Shown piece by piece: positions 36,107-44,984 of a DNA stretch of 64,000 nucleotides. The position numbers and the translations under genes are program-made. The notes beneath the pieces are model-generated. The model saw only the letters and a list, made by a program, of their open reading frames with translations. It was not told the DNA's origin and did no database searches. The stretch is from the NCBI RefSeq assembly GCF_002192695.1, contig NZ_MTLG01000125.1, positions 186,001-250,000 on the forward strand. The letters are read 5' to 3'. Each line of letters starts with the position of its first letter. Position 1 is the first letter of the stretch. Source of the stretch: Achromobacter xylosoxidans. Its GTDB lineage: Bacteria > Pseudomonadota > Gammaproteobacteria > Burkholderiales > Burkholderiaceae_B.

Positions 36107-37033
36107 TCAGCGCAGCTTGGGGTTGAGCGCGTCGCGCAGCCAGTCGCCCAGCAGGTTGACCGACAGCACCAGCGCCACCAGCGCGATGCCGGGGAAGATG
36201 GAGATCCACCACATGCCCGAGAACAGGTAGCTGTTGCCGATGCGGATCAGCGTGCCCAGCGACGGCGCCGTGGGCGGCACGCCCACGCCCAGGAACGAGA
36301 GCGTGGCTTCGGTGATGATGGCGATGGCCAGGTGGATGGTGGCGATGACCAGCACTGGTCCCATGACGTTGGGCAGGATGTGCCGGCGCAGGATGGTGAT
36401 GGGGCCGATGCCGATGAGGCGCGCCGCCTGCACGTATTCCTTGTTGCGTTCCACCAGCGTGGAGCCGCGCACGGTGCGGGCGTACTGCACCCAGCCGGAG
36501 ATGCCGATGGCGAAGATCAGCACATACAGCGCGAGCTGGTCGTGCATGTCGCGCGGCAGCAGGCCGCGCGCCACGCCGTCGATCAGCAGCGCCACCAGGA
36601 TGGCCGGAAACGACAGCTGCACGTCGGCGATGCGCATGATGAAGCTGTCCACGCGGCCGCCGGCATAGCCGCTGATGAGGCCCAGGGTCACGCCCAGCAC
36701 CATCGAGAACAGCACGGACGCGAAGCCCACCAGCAATGACACGCGCGATCCGTACAGCACCGCCGACAGGATGTCGCGGCCCTGGTCGTCGGTGCCCAGC
36801 AGGAAGTCGGGGCTGCCGCCCTCTTCCCAGGACGGCGGCGTGTTGGCGTCCATGATGCTCAAGGAAGCCAGGTCGAAGGGGTTGTGTGGCGCGACGACGG
36901 GCGCGAACAGCGCGCCCAGCAGGATGGCCAGCGTGACGATCGCGGCGATGATGGCGCCGGGGGAACGCTTGAAGCTGTGCCAGAGGTCGCTGTCGGCGGC
37001 GCGGGCGAAGAAGGGAGCGATGCGAGCAATCAT
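36107..37033 (-). CDS. Peptide-type ABC permease, DppC/GsiD-like
   Basis: 308 residues with an N-terminal cytoplasmic part, then about six helices. Hallmarks are FLLGTDDQGRDILSAVLYGSRVSL, in two blocks, VQAARLIGIGPITILRRHILPNV (the EAA-type loop) and the terminal NLLGDWLRDALNPKLR. This is the second permease of the importer, 10 bases after the DppB-like gene and 7 bases before the ATPase gene. It pairs with the DppB-like subunit to form the channel. Confidence 0.9.
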   Translation of the reverse strand: MIARIAPFFARAADSDLWHSFKRSPGAIIAAIVTLAILLGALFAPVVAPHNPFDLASLSIMDANTPPSWEEGGSPDFLLGTDDQGRDILSAVLYGSRVSLLVGFASVLFSMVLGVTLGLISGYAGGRVDSFIMRIADVQLSFPAILVALLIDGVARGLLPRDMHDQLALYVLIFAIGISGWVQYARTVRGSTLVERNKEYVQAARLIGIGPITILRRHILPNVMGPVLVIATIHLAIAIITEATLSFLGVGVPPTAPSLGTLIRIGNSYLFSGMWWISIFPGIALVALVLSVNLLGDWLRDALNPKLR

Positions 37034-37043
37034 GATGAGTCCT

Positions 37044-38015
37044 TTATTTGCTCTGCACGCGCAGACGCGGGTCCACGGCGAAGTACAGCAGGTCCACGAC
37101 CAGGTTGATGACCACGAACATGAAGGCGATAAGAACCAGATAGGCCGCCATGACGGGGATGTCCACCATGCTGATGGCCTGGATGAACAGCAGGCCCATG
37201 CCAGGCCACTGGAACACGGTTTCCGTGATGATGGCGAAAGCGATGATGGAGCCCAGCTGCAGTCCGGTGATGGTGATGACGGGCACCATGGTGTTCTTCA
37301 GCGCATGGCGGAAATTTATCAGCCGTTCCGGCAGGCCGCGGGCGCGCGCGAACTTGATGAAGTCGGCGCGCAGCACTTCCAGCATTTCGGCGCGCACCAG
37401 CCGCATGATCAGCGTCATCTGGAACAGCGCCAGCGTGATGGCGGGCATGATCAGCGCCAGCCAGCCTGATTTGGTCAGGAATCCCGTGGTCCACCATCCC
37501 AGGCTGACCACGTCGCCACGCCCGAAGCTGGGCAGCCATCGCAGCTGCACGCCGAAGACCAGGATCAGCAGGATGCCGATGAGGAAGGTGGGCAGCGAGA
37601 TGCCGGCCAGCGAAATCGCCATGAAGGCCTTGGACAGCACGCCATGGCGCTTGAGCGCGGTATAGATGCCCATGGGTATGCCCAGGGCTAGCGCCATCAC
37701 GGCGGATACGAAGGACAGTTCCAGCGTGGCCGGCATGCGTTCTTCGAGCAGTTCGCTGACGGGCCGGCGGTGGCGGTACGACATGCCGAAGTCGCCGCGC
37801 ACGGCGTTGGCCACGAAGTGCGCGTACTGCACCACGAAGGGATCGTCCAGGCCCAGCTGTTCGCGCAGTTCCGCGCGTTGTTCAGGGGTGGTGTCCTGGC
37901 CCACCATGCTGGCTATCGGATCGCCCACATAGCGGAACATGGCGAACGCGATCAGCGCCACCGTCAACATCACCAGCACCGACTGGATAAGCCGTTGCGC
38001 AATAAAGGAAAGCAT
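37044..38015 (-). CDS. Peptide-type ABC permease, DppB/GsiC-like
   Basis: 323 residues. It opens IAQRLIQSVLVMLTVALIAFAMF and has the typical FAARARGLPERLINFRHALKN-type loop, here KFARARGLPERLINFRHALK, the ATPase contact. It ends in VDLLYFAVDPRLR, the family's characteristic tail. About six membrane helices. First permease behind the binding protein, separated from it by 117 bases that hold a strong hairpin (38094-38117). Confidence 0.9.
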   Translation of the reverse strand: MLSFIAQRLIQSVLVMLTVALIAFAMFRYVGDPIASMVGQDTTPEQRAELREQLGLDDPFVVQYAHFVANAVRGDFGMSYRHRRPVSELLEERMPATLELSFVSAVMALALGIPMGIYTALKRHGVLSKAFMAISLAGISLPTFLIGILLILVFGVQLRWLPSFGRGDVVSLGWWTTGFLTKSGWLALIMPAITLALFQMTLIMRLVRAEMLEVLRADFIKFARARGLPERLINFRHALKNTMVPVITITGLQLGSIIAFAIITETVFQWPGMGLLFIQAISMVDIPVMAAYLVLIAFMFVVINLVVDLLYFAVDPRLRVQSK

Positions 38016-38093
38016 TATCGGGAGCCCTCGGATTCAGATGACGCCGGGCCGCGTTTCCCTCGGATAGTGGGAACCGGGGCTGGGCCGGGCGCG

Positions 38094-38117
38094 CCCGGGC
38101 GGCATGCGCCGCCCGGG
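38094..38117 (-). repeat. Strong hairpin between binding-protein and permease genes
   Basis: CCCGGGCGGC (38094-38103), loop ATGC, GCCGCCCGGG (38108-38117), a perfect 10-base stem of G/C only. No T-run follows on the transcribed strand. Such stems protect the mRNA of an abundant binding protein from 3' decay and lower expression of the permeases. Confidence 0.55.
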
Positions 38118-38132
38118 GCTCGCGTCGCCGGT

Positions 38133-39740
38133 TTACGGCAGGACGACGTCGCGCAGGTCGAGCACGTCGTCGGCGCGCTGAATGACCTGGATGTTGTCCT
38201 TCACGCCCCAGGACATGGGCTGCTGGTGCAGCGGCAGGTAGCCATAGTCGTTGCGCACGATCTCGAAGGCTTCCTTGATCATGGCGTTGCGCTTGGCCTG
38301 GTCGGTTTCGACGCCGATCTTGTCGGTGAGCTCATCGACCTTCTTGTTGCAGTAGCCGCCCAGGTTGAACTGGCCCGCCGCCGTCTTGGCATTGCGGCAC
38401 GAGGTCAGGTTCAGCAGCGTGTTGTGCGCGTCGGTGGAGCTCGGCGTCCAGCCCAGCATGTACATGCTGGTCTGGTTGCCGGCCTGCAGCAGGATCTTGC
38501 CGAAGTACTTCGACTTGGTCTGCGCCAGCAGGTTGATCTTGATGCCCACGCGCGCCAGCATGCCGGCTACGGCCTGGCAGACCTTTTCGTCGTTGACGTA
38601 GCGGTCGTTCGGGCAGTCCATGGTGACCGTAAAGCCCTTGGGATAGCCGGCTTCGGCCAGCAGCTTCTTGGCGCGTTCGGGATCCGGCTTGTACGGCGCG
38701 CCGAAGGAATCGTCATAGCCGTTGATGGCGGTGGCGATGAGCGAGCCCAGCGGCTTGGCTGCGCCGCGCATGATCTTCTCGTTGATGGCCTTGGTGTCCA
38801 CGGCCAGCACCACGGCTTCGCGCACCTTCGGATCCTTGAAGGGGTTCTTGCCCTTCACGTCCGAGAACAGCAGCTCGTCGCGGTCCTGGTCCATGCCGAT
38901 AAAGATGGCGCGCGCTTCCGGCGCGGTCAGCGGCTTGACGCCCTTGGCGTCTTCGAGCCGTTTCCAGTCCTGCACGGGCACCGGCTGCACCAGGTCCATT
39001 TCGCCCGAGATCAGGGCGGCCACGCGCGTCGCTTCCTGCGTGATGGGCTGGAAGATGACTTCGTCGACGTTGGTCTTGATGTTCTTGTTCCAGTAGCCGT
39101 CGTAGCGCTTGAGCACGGTTTTCACGTCGGGCTGGCGCGAGGCCAGCATGAAGGGGCCGGTGCCGTTGGCATTCAGGTTGGCATAGTTGCCCTGGTTGTC
39201 GCCCTTGACGTTGGTGGCTTCGGTGGTCTTGTTCTTTTCCGACCAGGACTTGCTCATGATGTACAGGAACACCCATTCGCGCGGCAGGATGGGGTTGGGC
39301 GTGGGCGTGGTGACTTCGATGGTGTAGTCATCCACCTTCTTGATGTCCGATGCCTTGGCGCCGTAGCCCTTCATGTCGGAGCCCGGGGTCAGGCTGCGCT
39401 TCCAGGAGAAGATGACGTCGTCAGCCGTGAACGGCGAACCGTCGTGGAACTTCACGCCCTTGCGCAGCTTGAACACCCACTTCGTGGGTTCGGGGTTTTC
39501 CCAGCTTTCCGCCAGTAGCGGAGTCAGTTTCAGGTTGCCGTCGTAGCCGGCAAGCGTTTCGTAGATGTTGCCCTGAAAGCCGAGCGTGAACGTTTCGTTC
39601 AGGGCCATCGGATCCATGGACGTCGCATCGCCTTGATAGGACCAGTGAAAGGTCTTGGCGGCCGCGCCGGCGCTGAATGCCAGCGATGCGGCGATGGCAG
39701 CGGCGAGCGCAGCTTGCTTCAGGTGGGGAAAAGTACGCAT
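38133..39740 (-). CDS. Periplasmic binding protein of a peptide-type ABC importer (DppA/GsiB family)
   Basis: 535 residues from ATG at 39740 (an in-frame ATG at 39749 is nearly as good). Signal peptide AALAAAIAASLAFSAGAAA, then the family 5 block FHWSYQGDATSMDPMALNETF and WVFKLRKGVKFHDGSPFTADDVIFSWKR, in consecutive pieces. MYMLGWTPSSTDAHNTLLN and HQQPMSWGVKD are typical for peptide/opine/nickel-type receptors. It delivers substrate to the two permeases downstream; ligand probably a small peptide or N-acyl compound. First gene of the operon, behind a sigma-70 promoter and a long leader. Confidence 0.9.
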   Translation of the reverse strand: MRTFPHLKQAALAAAIAASLAFSAGAAAKTFHWSYQGDATSMDPMALNETFTLGFQGNIYETLAGYDGNLKLTPLLAESWENPEPTKWVFKLRKGVKFHDGSPFTADDVIFSWKRSLTPGSDMKGYGAKASDIKKVDDYTIEVTTPTPNPILPREWVFLYIMSKSWSEKNKTTEATNVKGDNQGNYANLNANGTGPFMLASRQPDVKTVLKRYDGYWNKNIKTNVDEVIFQPITQEATRVAALISGEMDLVQPVPVQDWKRLEDAKGVKPLTAPEARAIFIGMDQDRDELLFSDVKGKNPFKDPKVREAVVLAVDTKAINEKIMRGAAKPLGSLIATAINGYDDSFGAPYKPDPERAKKLLAEAGYPKGFTVTMDCPNDRYVNDEKVCQAVAGMLARVGIKINLLAQTKSKYFGKILLQAGNQTSMYMLGWTPSSTDAHNTLLNLTSCRNAKTAAGQFNLGGYCNKKVDELTDKIGVETDQAKRNAMIKEAFEIVRNDYGYLPLHQQPMSWGVKDNIQVIQRADDVLDLRDVVLP

Positions 39741-40091
39741 AGCCCTCATGCTCCGTGTGGTGCGCGGATAGCGCGACAGAAGTGACAGGGCCCCGGCCCC
39801 ATGGGGATCCGGGGCATGGCGTTGCTGCTTACGACGAAAAACGGATTGGGGTCTGGCGGGACGCAGCGCGAGCTGCGTGCGCGCCGGTGATGGCGCTGCC
39901 GGGAATCACTGCGTAGGACTTCGACTTCACGATAGACCCAACCCCTTTGTGATTATCATGACGGGGACAGACCCGCGCCTATCGAATCTTATAGACGCAT
40001 TCGTTTAAGCGTCAATCGGTTTGGATTGGGGTTAGTACTTGCTTGCCGGCGGCGTGGAATGGTGCGTTTGGCAAGGCTGGCGGCTGTGGGC
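39741..40091. other. Upstream region of the peptide-importer operon
   Basis: 351 bases between the GTPase gene's stop and the binding-protein start. The promoter at 39988-40015 fires toward the importer and leaves a leader of about 240 bases. Within that leader are two hairpins, ACGCAGC/GCTGCGT near 39861-39878 and a GCCCCGG/CCGGGGC pairing near 39790-39815. No gene seen. Confidence 0.45.
39988..40015 (-). promoter_or_regulatory. Sigma-70 promoter of the peptide-importer operon
   Basis: On the minus strand TTGACG (40015-40010), 16-base spacer, TATAAG (39993-39988): five of six matches in each box. It lies in an AT-richer patch of the intergenic region and points at the binding-protein gene. 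Confidence 0.7.
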
Positions 40092-41480
40092 TCAGGCGCC
40101 GGGCGGCGGCGCGTCGGCAAGGGTTTTCGCCAATTCGCGCACCACGCGCTTGCGGCGGTCGCTGTCTTCGTAGTGCTCGCCCAGGGCCGACCACTCGGGC
40201 CGGCTGCGGGCTTCTTTCAGCGCTTCGGGCAAGGGCCCTTTGCGCCAGGCTTCGTCCTCCGGATGGTCTAGCCTCAATGGCTCGCGCGCGGCATGGCCGC
40301 GGCGCTCCAGCGCTTCGATCAGTTGCCGCTGGCGCAGGGCCAGAAGACGCAGTACCGCGTCATCGACGCTGATCTCGCGCCAGCCGCGCAGCTTGCCCGC
40401 CACGCGCTTGCCCAGCTTTTCCACACCTTGCCACAGGCCGCCGGCGGCGGCGCCGATCAGCATGCCGGTGCCCAGGCTCAAACCCGCGCTGAACAGGTCC
40501 ACCGCCGCGCCGGCCATGGCGCCTGCGGCCGCGCCCATGCCTACCTGCACGCCCATGTCCTTCAAGGCCTGGGGATGGAACAGGTCCATGCCCCAGCGCT
40601 CGCCTTGCAAGGGCAGCGCATCATCGGTGAAGTCCGTCGCGCGGAAGTTGTAGAGCGCCAGCAGGGCGTTGACGCAGGTCTGCTCGCGTTGGCGCACCTG
40701 GTCGCGCAGCTTGCCCGAGGCGGCCGCGAGCGCCGCGTCGTCGCTGGCGCTGGAGACGTGCAAGGCCGCCACGTCGATCAACAGATCGGCCAGCAATTCG
40801 TAGGCGGCGCCACGGCGCGCGCGGCGCTGCTCGGACAGGTTGGCGGACAGCCGGGCCAGCGCGGCGGCGTGGCGGTCCAGCAGCACGCCGAGCTTGGCGT
40901 AGAGCTGCTGTTCGCCATCCAGCGGCGGCGCGACGGTGTCGAACTCAACGACTGCGTGCAGGCCCAGCCGGGCCATGGCGGCACGCCATTCGTCGGCGCG
41001 GTGCGCGGGCGCGTTGACGAAGTTCAGCACAGGGAGCAGGGGCCGGCCGCAAGCGGCCAGGATGGCGAGTTCGTCGCGGTGCTTGCCCAGCACCGGGTCG
41101 CGCGCGTCGATGACGTAAAGCGCGGCGTCGCAGTCCAGCATCTTGGCCAGCACGCGGGCTTCCTGTTCGTAGCGGCCGTGCGCCTCGGGCGTGTCCAGGA
41201 AGCGGCGGATGCGCGCCGGTCCGTCCAGGCGTTCCTGCGGGCTGTCGAGTTTTTCCAGGTACTCCAGCAACGAGATGCTGTCTTCCATGCCCGGCGTGTC
41301 GAACCATTCGAGCACGGCCCGCCCTTCGAGCCGCAGGCGCGCGCCTTCCACGTGGCGGGTGGTGCCGGGGCGGTCGGCCACTTCACCGAAGGTGGTGTCG
41401 CGCGTCAGCGTGCGCAGCAACGAGGTCTTGCCGGTGTTGGTATGGCCGACCAGCGCGATCTTGATGATGTCCTCAGCCAT
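40092..41480 (-). CDS. DUF3482-family GTPase
   Basis: 462 residues. The N-terminal P-loop GTPase has G1 VGHTNTGKTSLLRTL, a switch region GTTRHVEGARL and G3 EWFDTPGMED. The G4 position reads LNFVNAPAHRADEW rather than the canonical NKxD, so guanine specificity may be altered. The C-terminal half is DUF3482 with a Gly/Ala-rich segment (VGMGAAAGAMAGAAVDLFSAGLSLGTGMLIGAAAGG, in parts) that could enter a membrane, then a basic helical tail. It overlaps the DUF2868 membrane protein gene by eight bases, so the two are made together. Function undescribed as far as I know. Confidence 0.83.
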   Translation of the reverse strand: MAEDIIKIALVGHTNTGKTSLLRTLTRDTTFGEVADRPGTTRHVEGARLRLEGRAVLEWFDTPGMEDSISLLEYLEKLDSPQERLDGPARIRRFLDTPEAHGRYEQEARVLAKMLDCDAALYVIDARDPVLGKHRDELAILAACGRPLLPVLNFVNAPAHRADEWRAAMARLGLHAVVEFDTVAPPLDGEQQLYAKLGVLLDRHAAALARLSANLSEQRRARRGAAYELLADLLIDVAALHVSSASDDAALAAASGKLRDQVRQREQTCVNALLALYNFRATDFTDDALPLQGERWGMDLFHPQALKDMGVQVGMGAAAGAMAGAAVDLFSAGLSLGTGMLIGAAAGGLWQGVEKLGKRVAGKLRGWREISVDDAVLRLLALRQRQLIEALERRGHAAREPLRLDHPEDEAWRKGPLPEALKEARSRPEWSALGEHYEDSDRRKRVVRELAKTLADAPPPGA

Positions 41481-42960
41481 GGCCGGACTCCAGCCACGCG
41501 AGCGGCGGCATGGGCGCCTGCAGCACGGCGTCGGCGGGCAGGCCCAGCGCCAGCAGGCGTTCGCGCCATAACGAGGCGCGGGTGGCGGGGGTATCGGCGT
41601 CCGCGCGCGGCGTGACCAGCCAGATGCGCGTCTGTTCCGCGTGCGCCGCCAGTTCGGCGATCAGCGACAGCGTGCCGCGGTCCGGCGTCTGCCGCGCATC
41701 GCAGGCGATCAGCAGGCGCGTGGCGGCCTGGCCGGCCAACGCGTCCAGCACGCGGTTGCGCTCTTCGCGGGTATCCAGATTGCCCGCCTGCTGGATGCCC
41801 GCGGGCATGTCGGCGGGTGGCCAGGCCAGGTCGGGCGGCAGCTCCAGCCCCAGCAGCACGGGCTGGCCGCCCAGGCCCGCGAGCGGCGGCGCGCCGACGC
41901 GCGGTTCGTGCAGGGGATCCACGGGGCGGTCTATGCCGGTGGACTGGGCGGGCGGCTCCAGGCGGTCGCGCAACGCGGCGTAGCCAGGCAGCGAGAGATC
42001 GATGCCCAGGCCGCGCAGGGCGCGCAGCGATCCCGCCACGCACAGGGCGCCGGCCAGCAGACGCGGCAGGATGCCGTAGACCACCAGCACGCCGATCAGC
42101 CAGAGCGACCACTGCGCCTGCGCCGCGGCGGGCAAGGCCTGTGCGCCGTCGCTGGCGCGGATCATGGCCGCATCCGGCATCGGAAAGCCCAGTTGCGCCG
42201 GCAGCCAGCCGATGGCCTGCGTCAGGCGCACGAAGGTGTCGGGCGCCAGCAAGGTGGTGGCCCAGATGAAGCGGTAGCTGGCGGTGGACAGCACGGCCAG
42301 CAGGACCGCCAGCGCTGCGCACAAGGCCGTCAGCCACAACAGGTGGCTGATGCTGCCGAACAGCCAGCGCAAGGCGCCTGCGCGGGCCAGCAGGTTGAGA
42401 AAGGCCTGCGGCACCAGCGCGCTGTCGGGGCCGCGGGCCAGCTTGCGCGTGGCCCAGAGCCAGAGACGTCCCAGTCCCGTGACGGAGGATGCCCGCAGCA
42501 GGAAGCTGGCCAGCCAAAGCAGGAAGGTGAGCGCATGCAGACCCAGCAAGGCGCCCAGCGCCCACAGCACATTGACTGGGCGAGAGCCGTCGCCCAGGGC
42601 GCCGAGCGCGGCGCCCGCGCCGGAAATCGCGGCCAGCAGGAACAGCGCGACCAGCATGGCGAGCGCGCTGCGGCGCCATGTGTCGACCAGGGGAATGAGG
42701 TTCTCGCGTTGCGCCAGCAGCGCGGCGCGGGCCAGGATGCGCGCGGGCAGATCGACGTCCAGCTGGCGCACGCGCCGCACCGCGCTCGCGTCTTCCAGCG
42801 GTCCCCAATGCGCTTCGCGCAGGCGGATCAGCTCCGCCAGCCAGTGCGTGCGCAAGGGGCCGGCGCCGAGGGGTTCAGCCGTGGGGTTGGAATCGCGAGA
42901 GGTCGTAGACGGCATCGCGTCAGGCAGCGGTACGGTCAGGCCCTGGGGGCGGTGGGCCAT
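41473..42960 (-). CDS. DUF2868-family membrane protein
   Basis: 495 residues (480 if the ATG at 42915 is used; neither has a good ribosome-binding site). N-terminal HWLAELIRLREAHWGPLEDA is a family feature. Four or five membrane helices lie between about residues 95 and 310 (ALAMLVALFLLAAISGAGAA; VLWALGALLGLHALTFLLWLA; LLWLTALCAALAVLLAVLST; WSLWLIGVLVVYGILPRLLAG). The C-terminal 170 residues are soluble, with RLLIACDARQTPDRGTLSLI resembling a Rossmann-like fold. Overlaps the DUF3482 GTPase gene, its likely partner. Function unknown. Confidence 0.8.
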   Translation of the reverse strand: MAHRPQGLTVPLPDAMPSTTSRDSNPTAEPLGAGPLRTHWLAELIRLREAHWGPLEDASAVRRVRQLDVDLPARILARAALLAQRENLIPLVDTWRRSALAMLVALFLLAAISGAGAALGALGDGSRPVNVLWALGALLGLHALTFLLWLASFLLRASSVTGLGRLWLWATRKLARGPDSALVPQAFLNLLARAGALRWLFGSISHLLWLTALCAALAVLLAVLSTASYRFIWATTLLAPDTFVRLTQAIGWLPAQLGFPMPDAAMIRASDGAQALPAAAQAQWSLWLIGVLVVYGILPRLLAGALCVAGSLRALRGLGIDLSLPGYAALRDRLEPPAQSTGIDRPVDPLHEPRVGAPPLAGLGGQPVLLGLELPPDLAWPPADMPAGIQQAGNLDTREERNRVLDALAGQAATRLLIACDARQTPDRGTLSLIAELAAHAEQTRIWLVTPRADADTPATRASLWRERLLALGLPADAVLQAPMPPLAWLESGHG

Positions 42961-43002
42961 TGTAGACCGGGCGGACCGGGAAACGGGGCCGCAGCGCTTG
43001 TA

Positions 43003-43893
43003 TCAGTGTCTGGCGCGGGCGCCGCGGTACTGTCCGGGCGTGACGCCGACGGCGTCGCGGAAGACCCGCGCCAGATGGCTGGCGTTGCCGAAGCCGCTGG
43101 CCTGGGCGATGCCGGCCAGATCGCCCTTGCCGGCCGCCAGCAGCTTGCGCGCATGCGCCAGCCGGCGCGCCCGCACCCACGCGTGCGGCGGCTCGCCGAA
43201 AGAGGTGTGGAACATGCGGGCGAAGTGGTAAGTGGATAGCGCCGCCACGCCTGCGAGTTCGTCCAGCGTTAGCGGTTCGGCCAGGTGCGCGTCCACGTAG
43301 TCCATGATGCGCCGGCGCACGGCGGGCGCCAGGCCGCCACGCAGCGTCGCCGCGGACTTGCGCGCCACGCCCTGGTTCAGCAGATGGTGCAGCACGGTCT
43401 CGGCCGCGCTGCTGGCCGCCAGCCGGTCGGCGGGCTGGTTCCAGTCGGTGCCCAGCAGCTGCCGGCAGACGTCGATCAGCGATTCGTCGTGGATGTAGGT
43501 GCGGTCGCGCAGTTCCAGCGTGCGGGGTTCGCAGTCCAGCCGCATGACGGCTTCGCGGGCCAGGCGTTCCGGAGCGATGTACAGGTGCAAGAATTGCACG
43601 CTGTCGTTCATGCTCCAGCGCGAGTAGTGCTCCGAGGGCAGCACGCAGAATTTGCCGGCGCCGCCGTGCAGCCTGTCCTGGCCCAGGCGGAACGACTTGT
43701 CGCCGCCGTGCAGATAGAGCGACAGGGTGTGATGGCCCGGGTTGTCGTAGCCCATGGTCTCGTGGGCGCTGCGCGACCATTGCGAGATGGCGATGCCCTC
43801 GCCCAGCGCGGCGGCGCGCCCCAGCGTCGCGGTGGAGCCCGCCAGGGTGCGGAAGACGGAGAAATCGGCCGGGGCCGAAGCGACGGTAGCCAT
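43003..43893 (-). CDS. AraC-family transcriptional regulator
   Basis: 296 residues. The C-terminal about 100 residues carry two HTH motifs: LTLDELAGVAALSTYHFARMFHTSFG (first) and GIAQASGFGNASHLARVFRDAVG (second) with the closing TPGQYR. The N-terminal domain is cupin-like (GHHTLSLYLHGGDKSF). Divergent from the DMT exporter gene, which it may control. Effector unknown; it is transcribed alone, 42 bases before the DUF2868 gene on the same strand. Confidence 0.88.
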   Translation of the reverse strand: MATVASAPADFSVFRTLAGSTATLGRAAALGEGIAISQWSRSAHETMGYDNPGHHTLSLYLHGGDKSFRLGQDRLHGGAGKFCVLPSEHYSRWSMNDSVQFLHLYIAPERLAREAVMRLDCEPRTLELRDRTYIHDESLIDVCRQLLGTDWNQPADRLAASSAAETVLHHLLNQGVARKSAATLRGGLAPAVRRRIMDYVDAHLAEPLTLDELAGVAALSTYHFARMFHTSFGEPPHAWVRARRLAHARKLLAAGKGDLAGIAQASGFGNASHLARVFRDAVGVTPGQYRGARARH

Positions 43894-44041
43894 ATGAGTG
43901 GAATGCTACTGCGATCTCGCGCGCGGCGCGCGCGCGCGGGAAGAAAACCGCAAGAACCGGCAATCGTCGCCGGCCGGGCGGGCGCAAACTGGATTCCCGG
44001 GCGGTTTTCCGGACCGTCGCTCCTTGTTTCAGCACCGCATC

Positions 44042-44935
44042 GTGAACCTCTTCCTGTATTTCCTCACCGTCGTCATCTGGGGCACCACCTGGATCGCCAT
44101 CAAGCTGCAGCTGGGCGTGGTGGCGATTCCCGTCTCCATCTTTTACCGGTTCGCGCTGGCCGGCCTGATCCTGTTCGCGGCCCTGGCGCTGACCCGCAAG
44201 CTGCAGAAAATGGACCGTCGCGGCCACTGGCTGTGCGTGGGCCAGGGCCTGTGCCTGTTCTGCCTGAACTTCCTGTGCTTTTACACGGCGACCCAGTGGA
44301 TTCCCAGCGGCCTGGTGTCGGTGGTGTTTTCGGCGGCGACGCTATGGAATGCGCTGAATGCCCGCCTGTGGTTCGGCACTCGCGTCGCGCCGCGCGTGAT
44401 GGTGGCCGGCGCGTTGGGCTTTTCCGGCCTGGTGCTGCTGTTCTGGCCCGAACTGGCGGGGCAGGAGGCCAGCCATGAAACCCTGCTGGGCCTGGGCTTT
44501 GCACTGCTGGGTACGTTCTGCTTTTCGACGGGCAACATGCTGTCGTCGCTACAACAGCGCGCCGGCATCCGGCCCTTGACCGGCAACGCCTACAGCATGC
44601 TCTATGGCGCAGCCATCCTGCTGGCGGGCTGCCTGGCGGCGGGCCTGCCGTTCGAGTTCGATAGTTCGGCCTCGTACGTGGGCGCCCTGCTCTACCTGGC
44701 GATTCTCGGATCCGTGGTTGGCTTCACCGCCTATCTGACGCTGGTGGGGCGCATGGGGCCGGCGCGCGCCGCCTACTGCACGGTGCTGTTTCCGGTCGTG
44801 GCCCTGAGCGTGTCCACCTTTGCCGAAGGCTATCAGTGGACGGCGCCGGCCCTGCTGGGCCTGGCGCTGGTAATGCTGGGCAACTTGCTGGTCTTCACGA
44901 AGTGGACGCCGTTCGCGCGGCGCATGGCGGCTTGA
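44042..44935 (+). CDS. DMT-superfamily (EamA) transporter
   Basis: 297 residues from GTG at 44042, chosen because the first helix (NLFLYFLTVVIWGTTWIAI) starts immediately, as in the family. No clear ribosome-binding site precedes it; an in-frame ATG at 43898 would add 48 residues of Arg-rich sequence that does not look coded. Ten helices; VVFSAATLWNALNARLWF and VALSVSTFAEGYQWTAPALLGLALVMLGNLLV (in two parts) are the conserved repeat ends. Exporter of unknown substrate, divergent from the AraC-family gene. Confidence 0.82.
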   Translation: MNLFLYFLTVVIWGTTWIAIKLQLGVVAIPVSIFYRFALAGLILFAALALTRKLQKMDRRGHWLCVGQGLCLFCLNFLCFYTATQWIPSGLVSVVFSAATLWNALNARLWFGTRVAPRVMVAGALGFSGLVLLFWPELAGQEASHETLLGLGFALLGTFCFSTGNMLSSLQQRAGIRPLTGNAYSMLYGAAILLAGCLAAGLPFEFDSSASYVGALLYLAILGSVVGFTAYLTLVGRMGPARAAYCTVLFPVVALSVSTFAEGYQWTAPALLGLALVMLGNLLVFTKWTPFARRMAA

Positions 44936-44984
44936 GGGCTACCCCAGGGGCTGTCCATACGAAAAGGATACGTGCGCAGGCCAG

